Positions 1 through 6,705 are shown, counted from the stretch's first letter. The stretch is 11,062 nucleotides of DNA from CAZLHO01 sp964559455 (GCA_964559455.1 CAZLHO010000077.1:1-11062), one strand, 5' to 3'. Notes: generated by a model not told the origin, from the letters alone. A program made the numbers and translations.

Positions 1-1175
1 TCCTGGCGCAGGAAGGAGCGCAGCGCGTTGGCGAAGGTCACCTGCTTGCGTTCGTTGACCTGCACCTGGTTGATGCGCCCGATCTGGTATTCGACCGGAT
101 CCTCGATGGTCGTGATGTTCAGCACGTCGCTGTTCAGCTCGAGGATGTTGGCGTAGAGGGTCGTCGTCTTGCCGGAGCCCGTGGGCCCCGACAGCAGGAT
201 CATGCCGTAGGGCTTGCGGATGGCCTCGTGGAAGGCCTTGTAGTCTTCGCCCGAGAAGCCCAGGTCGGTCAGCGAGAAGCTGAAGTTGGTCTTGTCGAGC
301 AGGCGGAGCACCATCTTCTCGCCGTGGATCGTCGGCACCACCGAGACGCGGATGTCCACCTCCTGCCCCTTGCTGCGGTGCGAGAAGCGCCCGTCCTGGG
401 TGGCCCGCCGTTCGGCGATGTCCATGTTCGAGAGGATCTTGATGCGGCTGACCAGGCCGGTGTAGACGGCGCGGGGCGGCGTCAGGGCGTCGTAGAGCAT
501 GCCGTCCACGCGGTAGCGGATGACCAGCCCTTCTTCCTGCGGCTCGATGTGGATGTCGGTGGCCCGCTCCTGCATGGCCTGCACCACGATCTGGTCGACC
601 AGCTTGATGATGCCCGCGTCCTCGGCGTGCTTCTGGGCGGATTCGGCGTCGAAGTCCCCCTCGATGTCGGGCAGCACGCCGACCTCGTCGACGACCTTGT
701 CGATCAAAGCGCTGACGTCGCGGCTGCCCTGCACCTTGCCGTAGTACTTGTCGCGATGCTTCTCCAGGACCTCGGGCGCCACCAGCAGGACCTTCAGGTC
801 GTGACCGGCGCGGCGGGCGGTGCGGCGCAGGTTGTCGCGGGCCTCGACATCGGTCGGGTCGGTCATGGCCACGACCAGGTGGTTGTCCTCGATCCGCACC
901 GGCAGGACCCGGTGCCTGCGGGCGAACTCCAGCGGCACGAGTTCCAGCGCTTCGGGCTCCACCACGTGCTGGGTGGGATCGAAGCGCCCGATGCCCAGCT
1001 GGAAGGCCAGGGCGTCGAGCAGGTCGGATTCCGTGATCAGGTCGAGCCGGCGCAGGATCTCGCCCAGACGCTCGCGCGTACGCGTCTGCTCGGCCAGCGC
1101 TTCCTGCAGCTGGGCCGGCGAGATCAATCCCTCGCGGATCAGATATTCACCGAGTTCCATCGCGCGTGTGGCCAA
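1..1175 (-). CDS. pilB: Type IV pilus / type II secretion assembly ATPase (PilB/GspE family), C-terminus cut by window edge
   Basis: A cytoplasmic hexameric ATPase of this family powers pilin or pseudopilin assembly at the inner membrane. Residues are counted from the Met at 1160. Residues 2-25 and 31-54 are two tandem 24-residue MshEN motifs (x-LG-x5-8-LI-x4-L-x3-L-x2-Q) separated by five residues; in MshE this domain binds c-di-GMP. A linker and N2-like region follow (ATDIHIEP at 200-207), then the ATPase core with Walker A GPTGSGKT at 325-332 and TIEDPVEY at 351-358. The window ends in the arginine-rich ALRSFLRQ segment at 379-386. Relatives run to roughly 560 residues, so about a third is missing. 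Start choice: the ATG at 1160 has no ribosome binding site at a usable distance, whereas an in-frame TTG at 1175 lies 7 bases after GAGGGGG, so TTG is preferred; it adds five residues. PilB and GspE cannot be told apart without the neighbouring genes. The gene is far from the sulfatase upstream, so it probably has its own promoter. Confidence 0.93.
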   Translation of the reverse strand, partial: MATRAMELGEYLIREGLISPAQLQEALAEQTRTRERLGEILRRLDLITESDLLDALAFQLGIGRFDPTQHVVEPEALELVPLEFARRHRVLPVRIEDNHLVVAMTDPTDVEARDNLRRTARRAGHDLKVLLVAPEVLEKHRDKYYGKVQGSRDVSALIDKVVDEVGVLPDIEGDFDAESAQKHAEDAGIIKLVDQIVVQAMQERATDIHIEPQEEGLVIRYRVDGMLYDALTPPRAVYTGLVSRIKILSNMDIAERRATQDGRFSHRSKGQEVDIRVSVVPTIHGEKMVLRLLDKTNFSFSLTDLGFSGEDYKAFHEAIRKPYGMILLSGPTGSGKTTTLYANILELNSDVLNITTIEDPVEYQIGRINQVQVNERKQVTFANALRSFLRQ

Positions 1176-1271
1176 GCAGTTTCCCCCTCGATCCTTCTAC
1201 CGAACGCCGACGTGGCGGACGGCGGTACGACGGCATCGTCCGAGCCCGGAAGGGCGCAAGGAACATGCCAT

Positions 1272-1320
1272 GGAACAACTTCGGACTCCCGACACCCGAT
1301 ATGCCGGGGCAAGTTGTTCC
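1272..1320. repeat. Perfect 10-base inverted repeat flanking a candidate pilB promoter
   Basis: GGAACAACTT at 1272-1281 is exactly complementary to AAGTTGTTCC at 1311-1320, with 29 bases between. A further GGAACA lies at 1260-1265. On the minus strand the distal arm falls between a candidate -35 and -10, and the proximal arm falls just after the expected transcription start. This layout suits a DNA operator better than an RNA hairpin, because only one arm would be transcribed from that promoter. If transcription starts further upstream, an RNA stem is possible. No T-tract follows either arm, so it is not an intrinsic terminator. Confidence 0.6.
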
Positions 1321-1327
1321 CTATCAA
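1298..1327 (-). promoter_or_regulatory. Candidate sigma-70-type promoter for pilB
   Basis: On the minus strand TTGATA (1327-1322) is followed after 18 bases by CATATC (1303-1298). The -35 box is a good match and the -10 is weak (3 of 6). It would give a leader of about 115 bases before the pilB start. The inverted repeat at 1272-1320 overlaps it. This rests on sequence resemblance only. Confidence 0.25.
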
Positions 1328-1332
1328 GTCTT

Positions 1333-1418
1333 TCCGGACCCAAGCGCTCCCGAAAACGGTCGAAACCGGCGGGAGATTCGGCGGCGAAACGGGCAATGCG
1401 CAAGTTTTCGGGTCCGGA
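1333..1418. repeat. Bulged 15-pair inverted repeat, possible structured RNA
   Basis: The right arm, GTTTTCGGGTCCGGA at 1404-1418, is the reverse complement of TCCGGA (1333-1338) plus CCC plus GAAAAC (1352-1357). The CCC can be taken from either 1339-1341 or 1349-1351, which leaves a 10-base bulge. The apical loop is 46 bases and GC-rich. Strand and function are unknown. It lies upstream of the candidate pilB promoter, so it may belong to a separate transcript or be a dispersed repeat. Confidence 0.5.
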
Positions 1419-1743
1419 TCGGTCACCAACTGGCCGGCCGCAACGCTCCTTCGCGGCCTCGGCCAATCGCCAAAATGCAAATGTCCCAACGAAATGGCGC
1501 ACCATGCCGTTCGTCCCCCCGCACCCGGCCGTCATCCGGATCCTGAAGTATGCAGAGGGGCGGCGACCTGGACAGAGCCGAGCCGGAGCGTGTCAGGGAT
1601 GTGACCAGTGGTTCCCGACGTCGATGCCGCTCCCCTGGGTTTCCCCCGCATCATCGACAACCTGGGACAAGACCTGAGCAGGAATTGCGAGATCCTAGCC
1701 TGAGCGAGGAGAGATAGCCAAGAAGAATGCTCGGCGACAGGAA

Positions 1744-1760
1744 ATCCGGAGGGCTCGGAT
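1744..1760 (-). terminator. Weak hairpin at the end of the sulfatase gene
   Basis: Read on the minus strand, ATCCG and CGGAT form a 5-base stem with a 7-base loop immediately after the sulfatase stop codon, followed by TTTCCT. The stem and T-tract are both short, so this is at best a poor intrinsic terminator. Confidence 0.25.
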
Positions 1761-3229
1761 CAGTAGCCGAGGGAGCGCAGGCGGCGCTCGCCGGCGACGT
1801 CGATCACGATCGGGCGGGAGGCGGGGCCGGCGACGACGGGGTGCTCAGGATCGCAGAGACTCCAGAGCCGGCGGCGCAGGCGGGCCAGATCGTCGGGACG
1901 CCGGGCGGCGATGTCGACGGTCTCCCCGGGATCGGCCGCGAGGTCGAAGAGCTCGTAGCGCACCTCGTCCCCGGTGCGGAAGCAGAGCAGCTTGAGATCG
2001 CCGTCGAGCAGGGACTTCGTGAAGAGGGTCTCGACGCTGCCGGTCTCGGCCAGGGAGGGCGACCGGGAGGCGTCGTCCGCGCCGGCGGCCAGGGGCAACA
2101 GCGAGCAGCCCGGCAGTTCGTCCGCGGCGGGAAGTCCCACGGCGTCCAGCACGGTGGGCAGGAAATCCAGCAGCGAGACGGCGTCGTCCACGACGCGGCC
2201 GGCCAGGCGACCGCCGGGCAGCTTCACGATCCAGGGCACGCGCAGGGTCTCGTCGTAGGGCTCGGTGTGCGAGTACCAGATGCCGTGCTCGCCCATGTGC
2301 TCGCCGTGGTCCGCCACGAGCACGACCAGGGCCTCGTCGTAGAGCCCCAGTTCGCGCAGGCGGGCGATCACGCGGCCGACGTGGTCGTCCACGTAGGCCA
2401 CCTCGGCGCGGTAGGCCGCCGGCGCGTAGCCGGGATCGGTGACCCCTTCCAGCCAGTCGTACATGCCGCCGTCCTTCTGCCGGGCGCCGTTGGCGTCGGA
2501 GAGCATCAGATCCAGCACGGGCTCGCCCGAAGCGCGTGGATCGCCGTCGTAGTGCCGCGCCAGCCAGTCGGCCGGCGGCTCGTAGGGGGCGTGCGGCCCG
2601 AAATAGTGCAGAAAGAGGAAGAAGGGCTCGGCACGCCGGTCGGCCAGGAAGTAGACGCCCAGGTGGGTGATCGCCTCGGCCTGGTCCAGGCCGTCGATCG
2701 AGCCGTAGAGGCGGGTCGCGTTGCAGCCCTGGTGCATGCCCGTCTCGGCGGTCAGGTAGTTGATCGAGACGTAGCCGGCGGTGGCGTAGCCCTCGGCGTC
2801 CAGGCGTTCGGCCAGGGTCGTCCGCTCGTCGGCCAGGCGGCGGTATTCGCCCCCGACGGCCCCGTGCTCGTGTGGCGGCAGGCCGGTGAACATCGTGGCG
2901 AAGGAGGGCAGCGTCCAGGGCGCGGTGGCGCGGGCCGTCCGGAAGAGGACGCCGTCGCCCGCCAGGGCGTCGATGTTGGGAGTCAGGCCGGGCGGCCCTC
3001 CGCAGCAGGAGACGTGGTCGGCGCGCAGCGTGTCCAGGGCGATGACCACGACGGGCGTGCGGACGCCCTTGTCGTTCTGGGTCCCGGCGCAGCCGACGGC
3101 GAGCCAGGGCAAGCAGACCAGCAGCGCGACGATCCGCAGCAATAAGCTGCGGCTCCGCGGGCGGACGGGCCTGGCGAACTGACGAACCGACCCGACGGGC
3201 TGCCGATGCGGGCGAGAGCATCCGTACAT
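1760..3229 (-). CDS. Sulfatase-superfamily (alkaline-phosphatase fold) lipoprotein with Thr at the nucleophile position
   Basis: The 489-residue product has an Arg-rich start, a hydrophobic segment (about 30-45) and a lipobox-like AVGC, which predicts lipid attachment at Cys47 and an envelope location. Known family features are the early metal-binding Asp in LDTLRADH (65-72), the nucleophile loop APWTLPSFATMFTG (103-116), HYFGPHAPY (208-216) and the metal site ADHGEHMGEHG (306-316), with a C-terminal subdomain after about 340. Classical sulfatases have C/S-x-P-S-R, where Cys or Ser becomes formylglycine. Here Thr106 occupies that position and Phe110 replaces Arg, so a formylglycine sulfatase is unlikely. 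Hydrolysis or transfer of a phosphate ester, with Thr as nucleophile as in LtaS-type transferases, is possible. The substrate cannot be named. Start: ATG at 3229 has poor ribosome-binding spacing; TTG at 3142, 9 bases after GGAG, would give a compact lipoprotein signal and may be the true start. It lies 142 bases after cysE and probably has its own promoter. Confidence 0.85.
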   Translation of the reverse strand: MYGCSRPHRQPVGSVRQFARPVRPRSRSLLLRIVALLVCLPWLAVGCAGTQNDKGVRTPVVVIALDTLRADHVSCCGGPPGLTPNIDALAGDGVLFRTARATAPWTLPSFATMFTGLPPHEHGAVGGEYRRLADERTTLAERLDAEGYATAGYVSINYLTAETGMHQGCNATRLYGSIDGLDQAEAITHLGVYFLADRRAEPFFLFLHYFGPHAPYEPPADWLARHYDGDPRASGEPVLDLMLSDANGARQKDGGMYDWLEGVTDPGYAPAAYRAEVAYVDDHVGRVIARLRELGLYDEALVVLVADHGEHMGEHGIWYSHTEPYDETLRVPWIVKLPGGRLAGRVVDDAVSLLDFLPTVLDAVGLPAADELPGCSLLPLAAGADDASRSPSLAETGSVETLFTKSLLDGDLKLLCFRTGDEVRYELFDLAADPGETVDIAARRPDDLARLRRRLWSLCDPEHPVVAGPASRPIVIDVAGERRLRSLGY

Positions 3230-3345
3230 ACCTGGGTCCCATCTACCGGCGAGGGGACGTTCGCCGGGATCACGGGTTGCCGATGCGGCGGAATTCGCGC
3301 CGGGCGGGGGGGCGGCGGCGACGGTAAATATCCTTCAACTGACGT

Positions 3346-3375
3346 AATAGAAGGAAATATGTTTCACAAAATCAA
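3346..3375 (-). promoter_or_regulatory. Candidate promoter for the sulfatase gene in an AT-rich patch
   Basis: Between cysE and the sulfatase gene a sharply AT-rich stretch (about 3323-3376) interrupts GC-rich DNA. On the minus strand TTGATT (3375-3370) and TCTATT (3351-3346) are 18 bases apart, each matching 4 of 6 consensus positions. TCCTTC (3331-3336) and GAAGGA (3350-3355) form a 6-base inverted repeat there, overlapping the -10. The -35 overlaps the cysE stop codon. The repeat could be an operator or a weak stem at the end of cysE. Confidence 0.35.
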
Positions 3376-4331
3376 ATTCCGGGATCGGGACGGGCGCCGT
3401 TGTACTCGGAGCTGGCGGTCACGCGGGCCCCGGCCGGCACCGAGCGGGTGATCCAGCAACCGCCCCCGATCACGGCGTCGCGGCCGATCACAGTCTCGCC
3501 GCCCAGGATCGTGGCGCCGGCGTAGATGGTGACCCCGTCCTCGATCGTGGGATGGCGCTTGCCGCCCTTGGCCAGGGTGCCGTCCGGCCGGCGCGGAAAG
3601 CTGAGCGCGCCCAGCGTCACGCCCTGGTAGAGCTTGACCCCCTCGCCGATCTCGGTGGTCTCGCCGATGACGACGCCGGTGGCGTGGTCGATGAAGAAGC
3701 TGGGACCGATGTCGGCGCCGGGATGGATGTCGGTGCCCGTCCGCGAATGCGCCCACTCGTTCATCACGCGCGGCACGAAGGGGATCCCCAGCTCGTAGAG
3801 GGGGTGGGCCAGCCGGTGCACGGCGACGGCCAGGGTGCCCGGGTAGCAGAGGATGACCTCGTCGGGGCTGACCGCCGCGGGATCGCCGATGAAGGCCGCC
3901 TGGACGTCGGTCTTGAGGATCTCGCGGACGGCGGGCAATCCCTCCAGGTATTCCAGGGCCACCTTCTCGGCGGCGGCGCAGATCGCATCCTCATCGGCGT
4001 CGGCGGCGACGGGCAGGGGGCGCGGCGGCTGCAGTCCCTCGCGCAGGCAGAATTTCAGGGTGCGGGCCACGATCTCCGAGAGATCCACGAAGACGGTGTC
4101 GACCCGCGAGACGACGTAGGCCTCCATGTCCGTGCGGGGGCTGACACGGCCGCCGAAATAGCCGGGGAAGACCACCGACAGCAGCAACTGCAGCAGGGAC
4201 TCGACCCTGCTCAGCGAGGGCAGCTCCGTCTCGCCGATGCGGTTGATGCCCCCGATGTCCTGGTAGGTGTCGGCGACCCGGTGGGCCAGCCGCTGCAGCC
4301 TGCGGATCCGATCCTCGCCCATGGTCGTCAC
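3372..4331 (-). CDS. cysE: Serine O-acetyltransferase (EpsC-type SAT)
   Basis: This cytoplasmic enzyme transfers acetyl from acetyl-CoA to L-serine, giving O-acetylserine, the first step of cysteine synthesis. The 319-residue product has a helical N-terminal half (1-185) and a left-handed beta-helix of hexapeptide repeats (about 195-300). Catalytic landmarks are Asp201 in GTDIHPGADIG, His216 in IDHATGVVIGE and His260 in GKRHPTI. The long N-terminal part matches the EpsC-type form. The chain ends in DPGI. In characterised SATs a C-terminal Ile inserts into the CysK active site to form the cysteine synthase complex, so complex formation is inferred. The start is GTG at 4331 inside GTGA, overlapping the cysK stop by four bases, which implies translational coupling. 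An in-frame ATG at 4322, just after the cysK stop, is the alternative and would drop three residues. Confidence 0.96.
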   Translation of the reverse strand: MTTMGEDRIRRLQRLAHRVADTYQDIGGINRIGETELPSLSRVESLLQLLLSVVFPGYFGGRVSPRTDMEAYVVSRVDTVFVDLSEIVARTLKFCLREGLQPPRPLPVAADADEDAICAAAEKVALEYLEGLPAVREILKTDVQAAFIGDPAAVSPDEVILCYPGTLAVAVHRLAHPLYELGIPFVPRVMNEWAHSRTGTDIHPGADIGPSFFIDHATGVVIGETTEIGEGVKLYQGVTLGALSFPRRPDGTLAKGGKRHPTIEDGVTIYAGATILGGETVIGRDAVIGGGCWITRSVPAGARVTASSEYNGARPDPGI

Positions 4332-5293
4332 CCCGCTGCGGCGGGAGGGTCCTCGCCGCCGTCGTTCAGGTCCGCGAAGAGCTCGCTGGAGATGTAGCGG
4401 TCGCCGGCGCTGGCCAGGATCACCACGATGCGCTTGCCGGCCATGTCCGGGCGCTCGCCCAGGGCCAGGGCGGCGAAGAGGGCCGCGCCCGAGGAGATGC
4501 CGACGAAGAGGCCCTCCTCCCGGGCGGCGCGTCGGGCCATGGCCATGGCCTCCTCGTTCGAGACCTGGACGACCTCGTCGATCAGTCCGGCGTCCAGGAC
4601 CGCGGGCACGAATCCGGCGCCGATGCCCTGGATCTTGTGCGGTCCGGGGTCGCCGCCGCTCAGCACAGGCGAATGCGAGGGCTCCACGGCCACGACGCGG
4701 AAGCCGGGGATGCGCTCCTTCAGGACCGAACCGACTCCGGTCAGGGTGCCGCCGGTGCCCACGCCGGCGACCAGGACGTCCACGCGGCCGTCGGTGTCGC
4801 GCAGGATCTCCTGCGCGGTGGTGCGGCGGTGGATCTCGGGGTTGGCCGGATTCTCGAACTGCTGGGGCATGAACGAACCCGGGCGCGACTCGTGCAGGGC
4901 CCGGGCCGCCGCCAGGGCCCCGGACATGCCCTCGGCGGCCGGAGTCAGCACCAGCTCCGCTCCCAGGGCGCGCAGGATGACCCGCCGCTCCAGCGACATG
5001 CTATCGGGCATCGTCAGGGTCAGCGGGTAGCCCTTGGCGGCGCAGACGAAGGCCAGGCCGATGCCGGTGTTGCCGGAAGTGGGCTCGATGACCTCGCCGC
5101 CCGTCCGCAGGCGGCCGTCCCGCTCCGCGGCCTCGATCATCGCCAGGCCGATGCGGTCCTTGACGCTGCTCAGCGGGTTGGCGAACTCCAGCTTGGCCAC
5201 GATGTCGGCGCCGGTATTGTTCAGCTTGGGCAGCCGGACCAGGGGGGTGTCCCCCACCAGGTCGAGCACGCTGCCGAAGATACGCTCGCTCAT
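4328..5293 (-). CDS. cysK: Cysteine synthase A (O-acetylserine sulfhydrylase)
   Basis: This PLP enzyme converts O-acetylserine and sulfide to cysteine and acetate in the cytoplasm. The 321-residue length is standard. Key features are the PLP lysine Lys45 in SSVKDRIG, the substrate loop PTSGNTG at 71-77, the phosphate-binding loop GVGTGGTLTG at 177-186, the HKIQGIGAGF segment at 219-228 and SSGA at 267-270. The start is ATG at 5293 (MSERIFGS), with GGAGG 6 bases upstream. A longer open frame reaching 5380 would run through a hairpin-rich leader and adds nothing conserved. The gene is first in a cysK-cysE pair (GTGA overlap). The 145-base gap after the K+ channel gene contains two hairpins, which suggests separate control from the channel. 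Confidence 0.97.
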   Translation of the reverse strand: MSERIFGSVLDLVGDTPLVRLPKLNNTGADIVAKLEFANPLSSVKDRIGLAMIEAAERDGRLRTGGEVIEPTSGNTGIGLAFVCAAKGYPLTLTMPDSMSLERRVILRALGAELVLTPAAEGMSGALAAARALHESRPGSFMPQQFENPANPEIHRRTTAQEILRDTDGRVDVLVAGVGTGGTLTGVGSVLKERIPGFRVVAVEPSHSPVLSGGDPGPHKIQGIGAGFVPAVLDAGLIDEVVQVSNEEAMAMARRAAREEGLFVGISSGAALFAALALGERPDMAGKRIVVILASAGDRYISSELFADLNDGGEDPPAAAG

Positions 5294-5324
5294 CGCCTTC
5301 CTCCCTCGGCGAAGATACGGCGCG

Positions 5325-5341
5325 CCGGGACGGGCTCCCGG
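5325..5341 (-). repeat. Hairpin in the cysK leader, proximal
   Basis: CCGGGA (5325-5330) and TCCCGG (5336-5341) form a perfect 6-base stem with a 5-base loop, about 20 bases upstream of the cysK Shine-Dalgarno sequence. No T-tract follows. It is the second of two consecutive hairpins read in the cysK direction, and could influence translation or mRNA stability. Confidence 0.5.
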
Positions 5342-5349
5342 ATACGCCG

Positions 5350-5371
5350 CGGCGCCGCAGTGACGGCGCCG
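5350..5371 (-). repeat. Hairpin in the cysK leader, distal
   Basis: CGGCGCCG at 5350-5357 and again at 5364-5371 forms a perfect 8-base stem with a 6-base loop. Each arm is itself palindromic, so the element is both a direct and an inverted repeat. It may be an RNA stem or a paired operator, and could also act as a 3' stem for the upstream channel transcript, though no T-tract follows. Confidence 0.5.
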
Positions 5372-5438
5372 TGGGCTCAAGCTAGTCGTGAACGGGGAGC
5401 GCGGCCACCCGCGCGCGGGGCGGTCCGGGAGATCCTGA

Positions 5439-6485
5439 TCAGATGCAGATCTTCATCTCGGCGGACAGCCGGTTCAGCTGTTCGCGGCGGCCCAGGGTGA
5501 TCAGCAGGTCGCCGGCGGCCAGGGCCTCGTCCGGGCCCGGGTTGAAGACCATGCCGCCCTCCTTCTTGAGCAGGCCGATGATGATCAGGTCGTATTCCTT
5601 GCGCAGCCCGGAGTCGCGGATGGCCTTGCCGGCCAGCAGGCAGTGCTCGCCGATCGGCAGTTCCTCGACCTGCAGCCGCTCGTCCTCGCCCTGGCTGAGC
5701 ACTTCCATGAAGTCGAAGACGTGGGGCTTGATCAGGGCCTGGACCAGACGCGAGCCGCCGATCTGGTAGGGCGAGAGCACGCGGTCGGCTCCGGCGTGGC
5801 GGATCTTGGCGGCCGCCTTGCCGTCGGCGGCGCGGGACAGGATGTAGAGGCCGGGGTTGACCTTCCGCGTCAATTCGCGTGCGGAGAGGGTGATGTACAG
5901 GTTGTCGACGTCGCTGGAAACCACCGAGACCAGCGCGCGCGCCCGCTCGACACCCGCCTCGAGCAGGGTCTCGTCCTCGGTGGCGTCGCCGGCCACCACG
6001 AGCGTGCCCGCCTCGCAGAGGCGCTCTCCCTGCTCGGGGTCGGATTCGATCAGCACGAAGGGGCGCCGCTCGGCGGCCAGTTCGCGGCAGACGATCTCGC
6101 CCATCCGGCCGTGGCCGCAGATGATGAAGTGCCCCTTGAGGGTTCCGATCTCCTTGCGCATCAGGCGCCTCCCCAGAATCTTGCGGAACTGCCCCTCGAT
6201 GACGATGCCGCCGAGGGTGCCCATCGTGTAGGTCACCACGCCCAGGCCGAAGACGATCAGGGCCATCACGAAGACGCGGCCCAGCGGGCTCAGCACGCGC
6301 ACCTCGCCGTAGCCGACGGTGCTCAGCGTGATCAGGGTCATCCAGAGCGCCTCGAGCGGCGAGTAGCCCTCGATCAGGACCAGGCCGGCCACGCCGGTGG
6401 CCAGCACGACGGCGAGCAGGATCACCCCGATGCGAAAATAGCGATATCGATCGGCGGAGGCGGCCCCTCCCAGACGGTACGGCAA
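5439..6485 (-). CDS. Two-TM potassium channel with cytoplasmic RCK (TrkA-N/TrkA-C) domain, MthK-like
   Basis: This is an inner-membrane K+ channel subunit, expected to assemble as a tetramer gated by ligand binding to its cytosolic domain. In the 348-residue product, TM1 is about 18-38, the pore helix about 42-54, the selectivity filter TVGYG at 56-60 and TM2 about 68-92. The RCK-N domain starts at about 118, with the glycine motif GHGRMG (124-129) and an acidic residue ending strand 2 (Glu147), typical of nucleotide binding. RCK-C spans about 265-348. There is no internal Met like that of MthK between TM2 and RCK, which in MthK supplies a separate RCK protein. The start is TTG at 6485, with AAGGA 8 bases upstream; no better in-frame start exists before TM1. 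It is transcribed divergently from the DUF1573 operon. Confidence 0.93.
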   Translation of the reverse strand: MPYRLGGAASADRYRYFRIGVILLAVVLATGVAGLVLIEGYSPLEALWMTLITLSTVGYGEVRVLSPLGRVFVMALIVFGLGVVTYTMGTLGGIVIEGQFRKILGRRLMRKEIGTLKGHFIICGHGRMGEIVCRELAAERRPFVLIESDPEQGERLCEAGTLVVAGDATEDETLLEAGVERARALVSVVSSDVDNLYITLSARELTRKVNPGLYILSRAADGKAAAKIRHAGADRVLSPYQIGGSRLVQALIKPHVFDFMEVLSQGEDERLQVEELPIGEHCLLAGKAIRDSGLRKEYDLIIIGLLKKEGGMVFNPGPDEALAAGDLLITLGRREQLNRLSAEMKICI

Positions 6486-6537
6486 GTCTCCATTCCTTTC
6501 CCGACCCCCGCCGGGGCCGCCTTCGCAGGGTATCCCC

Positions 6538-6567
6538 TTGCCTCGTTCTCAGAAAGTGCGAAATTAT
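6538..6567 (+). promoter_or_regulatory. Candidate promoter for the DUF1573 operon in the divergent intergenic region
   Basis: The 220-base gap between the divergent channel and DUF1573 genes must hold promoters for both. TTGCCT (6538-6543) followed after 18 bases by AATTAT (6562-6567) is the best plus-strand candidate, and the patch around 6550-6575 is AT-rich. Both boxes are imperfect. AGTGCGAAATT at 6555-6565 recurs near the ferredoxin promoter. No convincing promoter for the channel was found. Confidence 0.3.
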
Positions 6568-6705
6568 CCTGATGAGCCGGCCGCCGGGAACCGACGCCCG
6601 GCTCCGATGTTGAAATCGATTCCGCCCCGCCGTTCCGCGGCCCGTCCGCGCCGGCGGCGGCGCCTACCAGCAAGGACCGGAATCCGACGGCAAGAGAGGT
6701 CGACC

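Larger units (their letters stand above)
1176..1759. other. Gene-free structured intergenic region upstream of pilB
   Basis: About 580 bases lie between the sulfatase stop and the pilB start. Several open frames of 80-130 codons cross it on both strands, but none has a ribosome binding site with a recognisable product, and their products are Arg/Pro-rich in the way of chance GC-rich frames. Base composition is visibly less GC-rich around 1320-1500 than in the genes. The region holds a perfect 10-base inverted repeat (1272-1320), a second, bulged 15-pair inverted repeat (1333-1418) and a candidate promoter pointing at pilB. It could carry a long regulated leader, operators or an unannotated small RNA. 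Nothing recognisable is seen at 1420-1740. Confidence 0.6.

Noticed and set aside
1260..1320. LexA-type operator suggested by the GAAC/GTTC words
   Set aside because: The GAAC-N4-GTTC spacing is not present; the words are in direct orientation or far apart.
1480..1500. Sigma-54 promoter suggested by TTGGGACATTTGCAT on the minus strand
   Set aside because: The GG to GC distance is 6 bases, not 10; the nearby GGGAACAACTTGC is 9, also off.
1139..1546. Overlapping 110-130 codon frames on both strands in the gap before pilB
   Set aside because: No ribosome binding sites with recognisable products, biased Arg/Pro composition, mutual overlap, and inverted repeats run through them.
228..1604. 458-codon plus-strand open frame antisense to pilB
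   Set aside because: Its product is Val/Asp/Gln/His-rich without any domain, and the opposite strand encodes an unmistakable ATPase; it is a frame shadow in GC-rich DNA.
1727..3145. 472-codon plus-strand open frame antisense to the sulfatase gene, and a similar minus-strand frame at 1845-3242
   Set aside because: Both are low-complexity chance frames over a gene with clear catalytic motifs.
3301..3322. G-quadruplex in the G-rich run upstream of the sulfatase gene
   Set aside because: The runs are uneven and several are only two G long; this is not distinguishable from GC-rich composition.
6422..6673. 83-codon minus-strand frame with an ATG at the channel start region
   Set aside because: It overlaps the channel start in another frame, has no conserved features and mostly spans the divergent promoter region.
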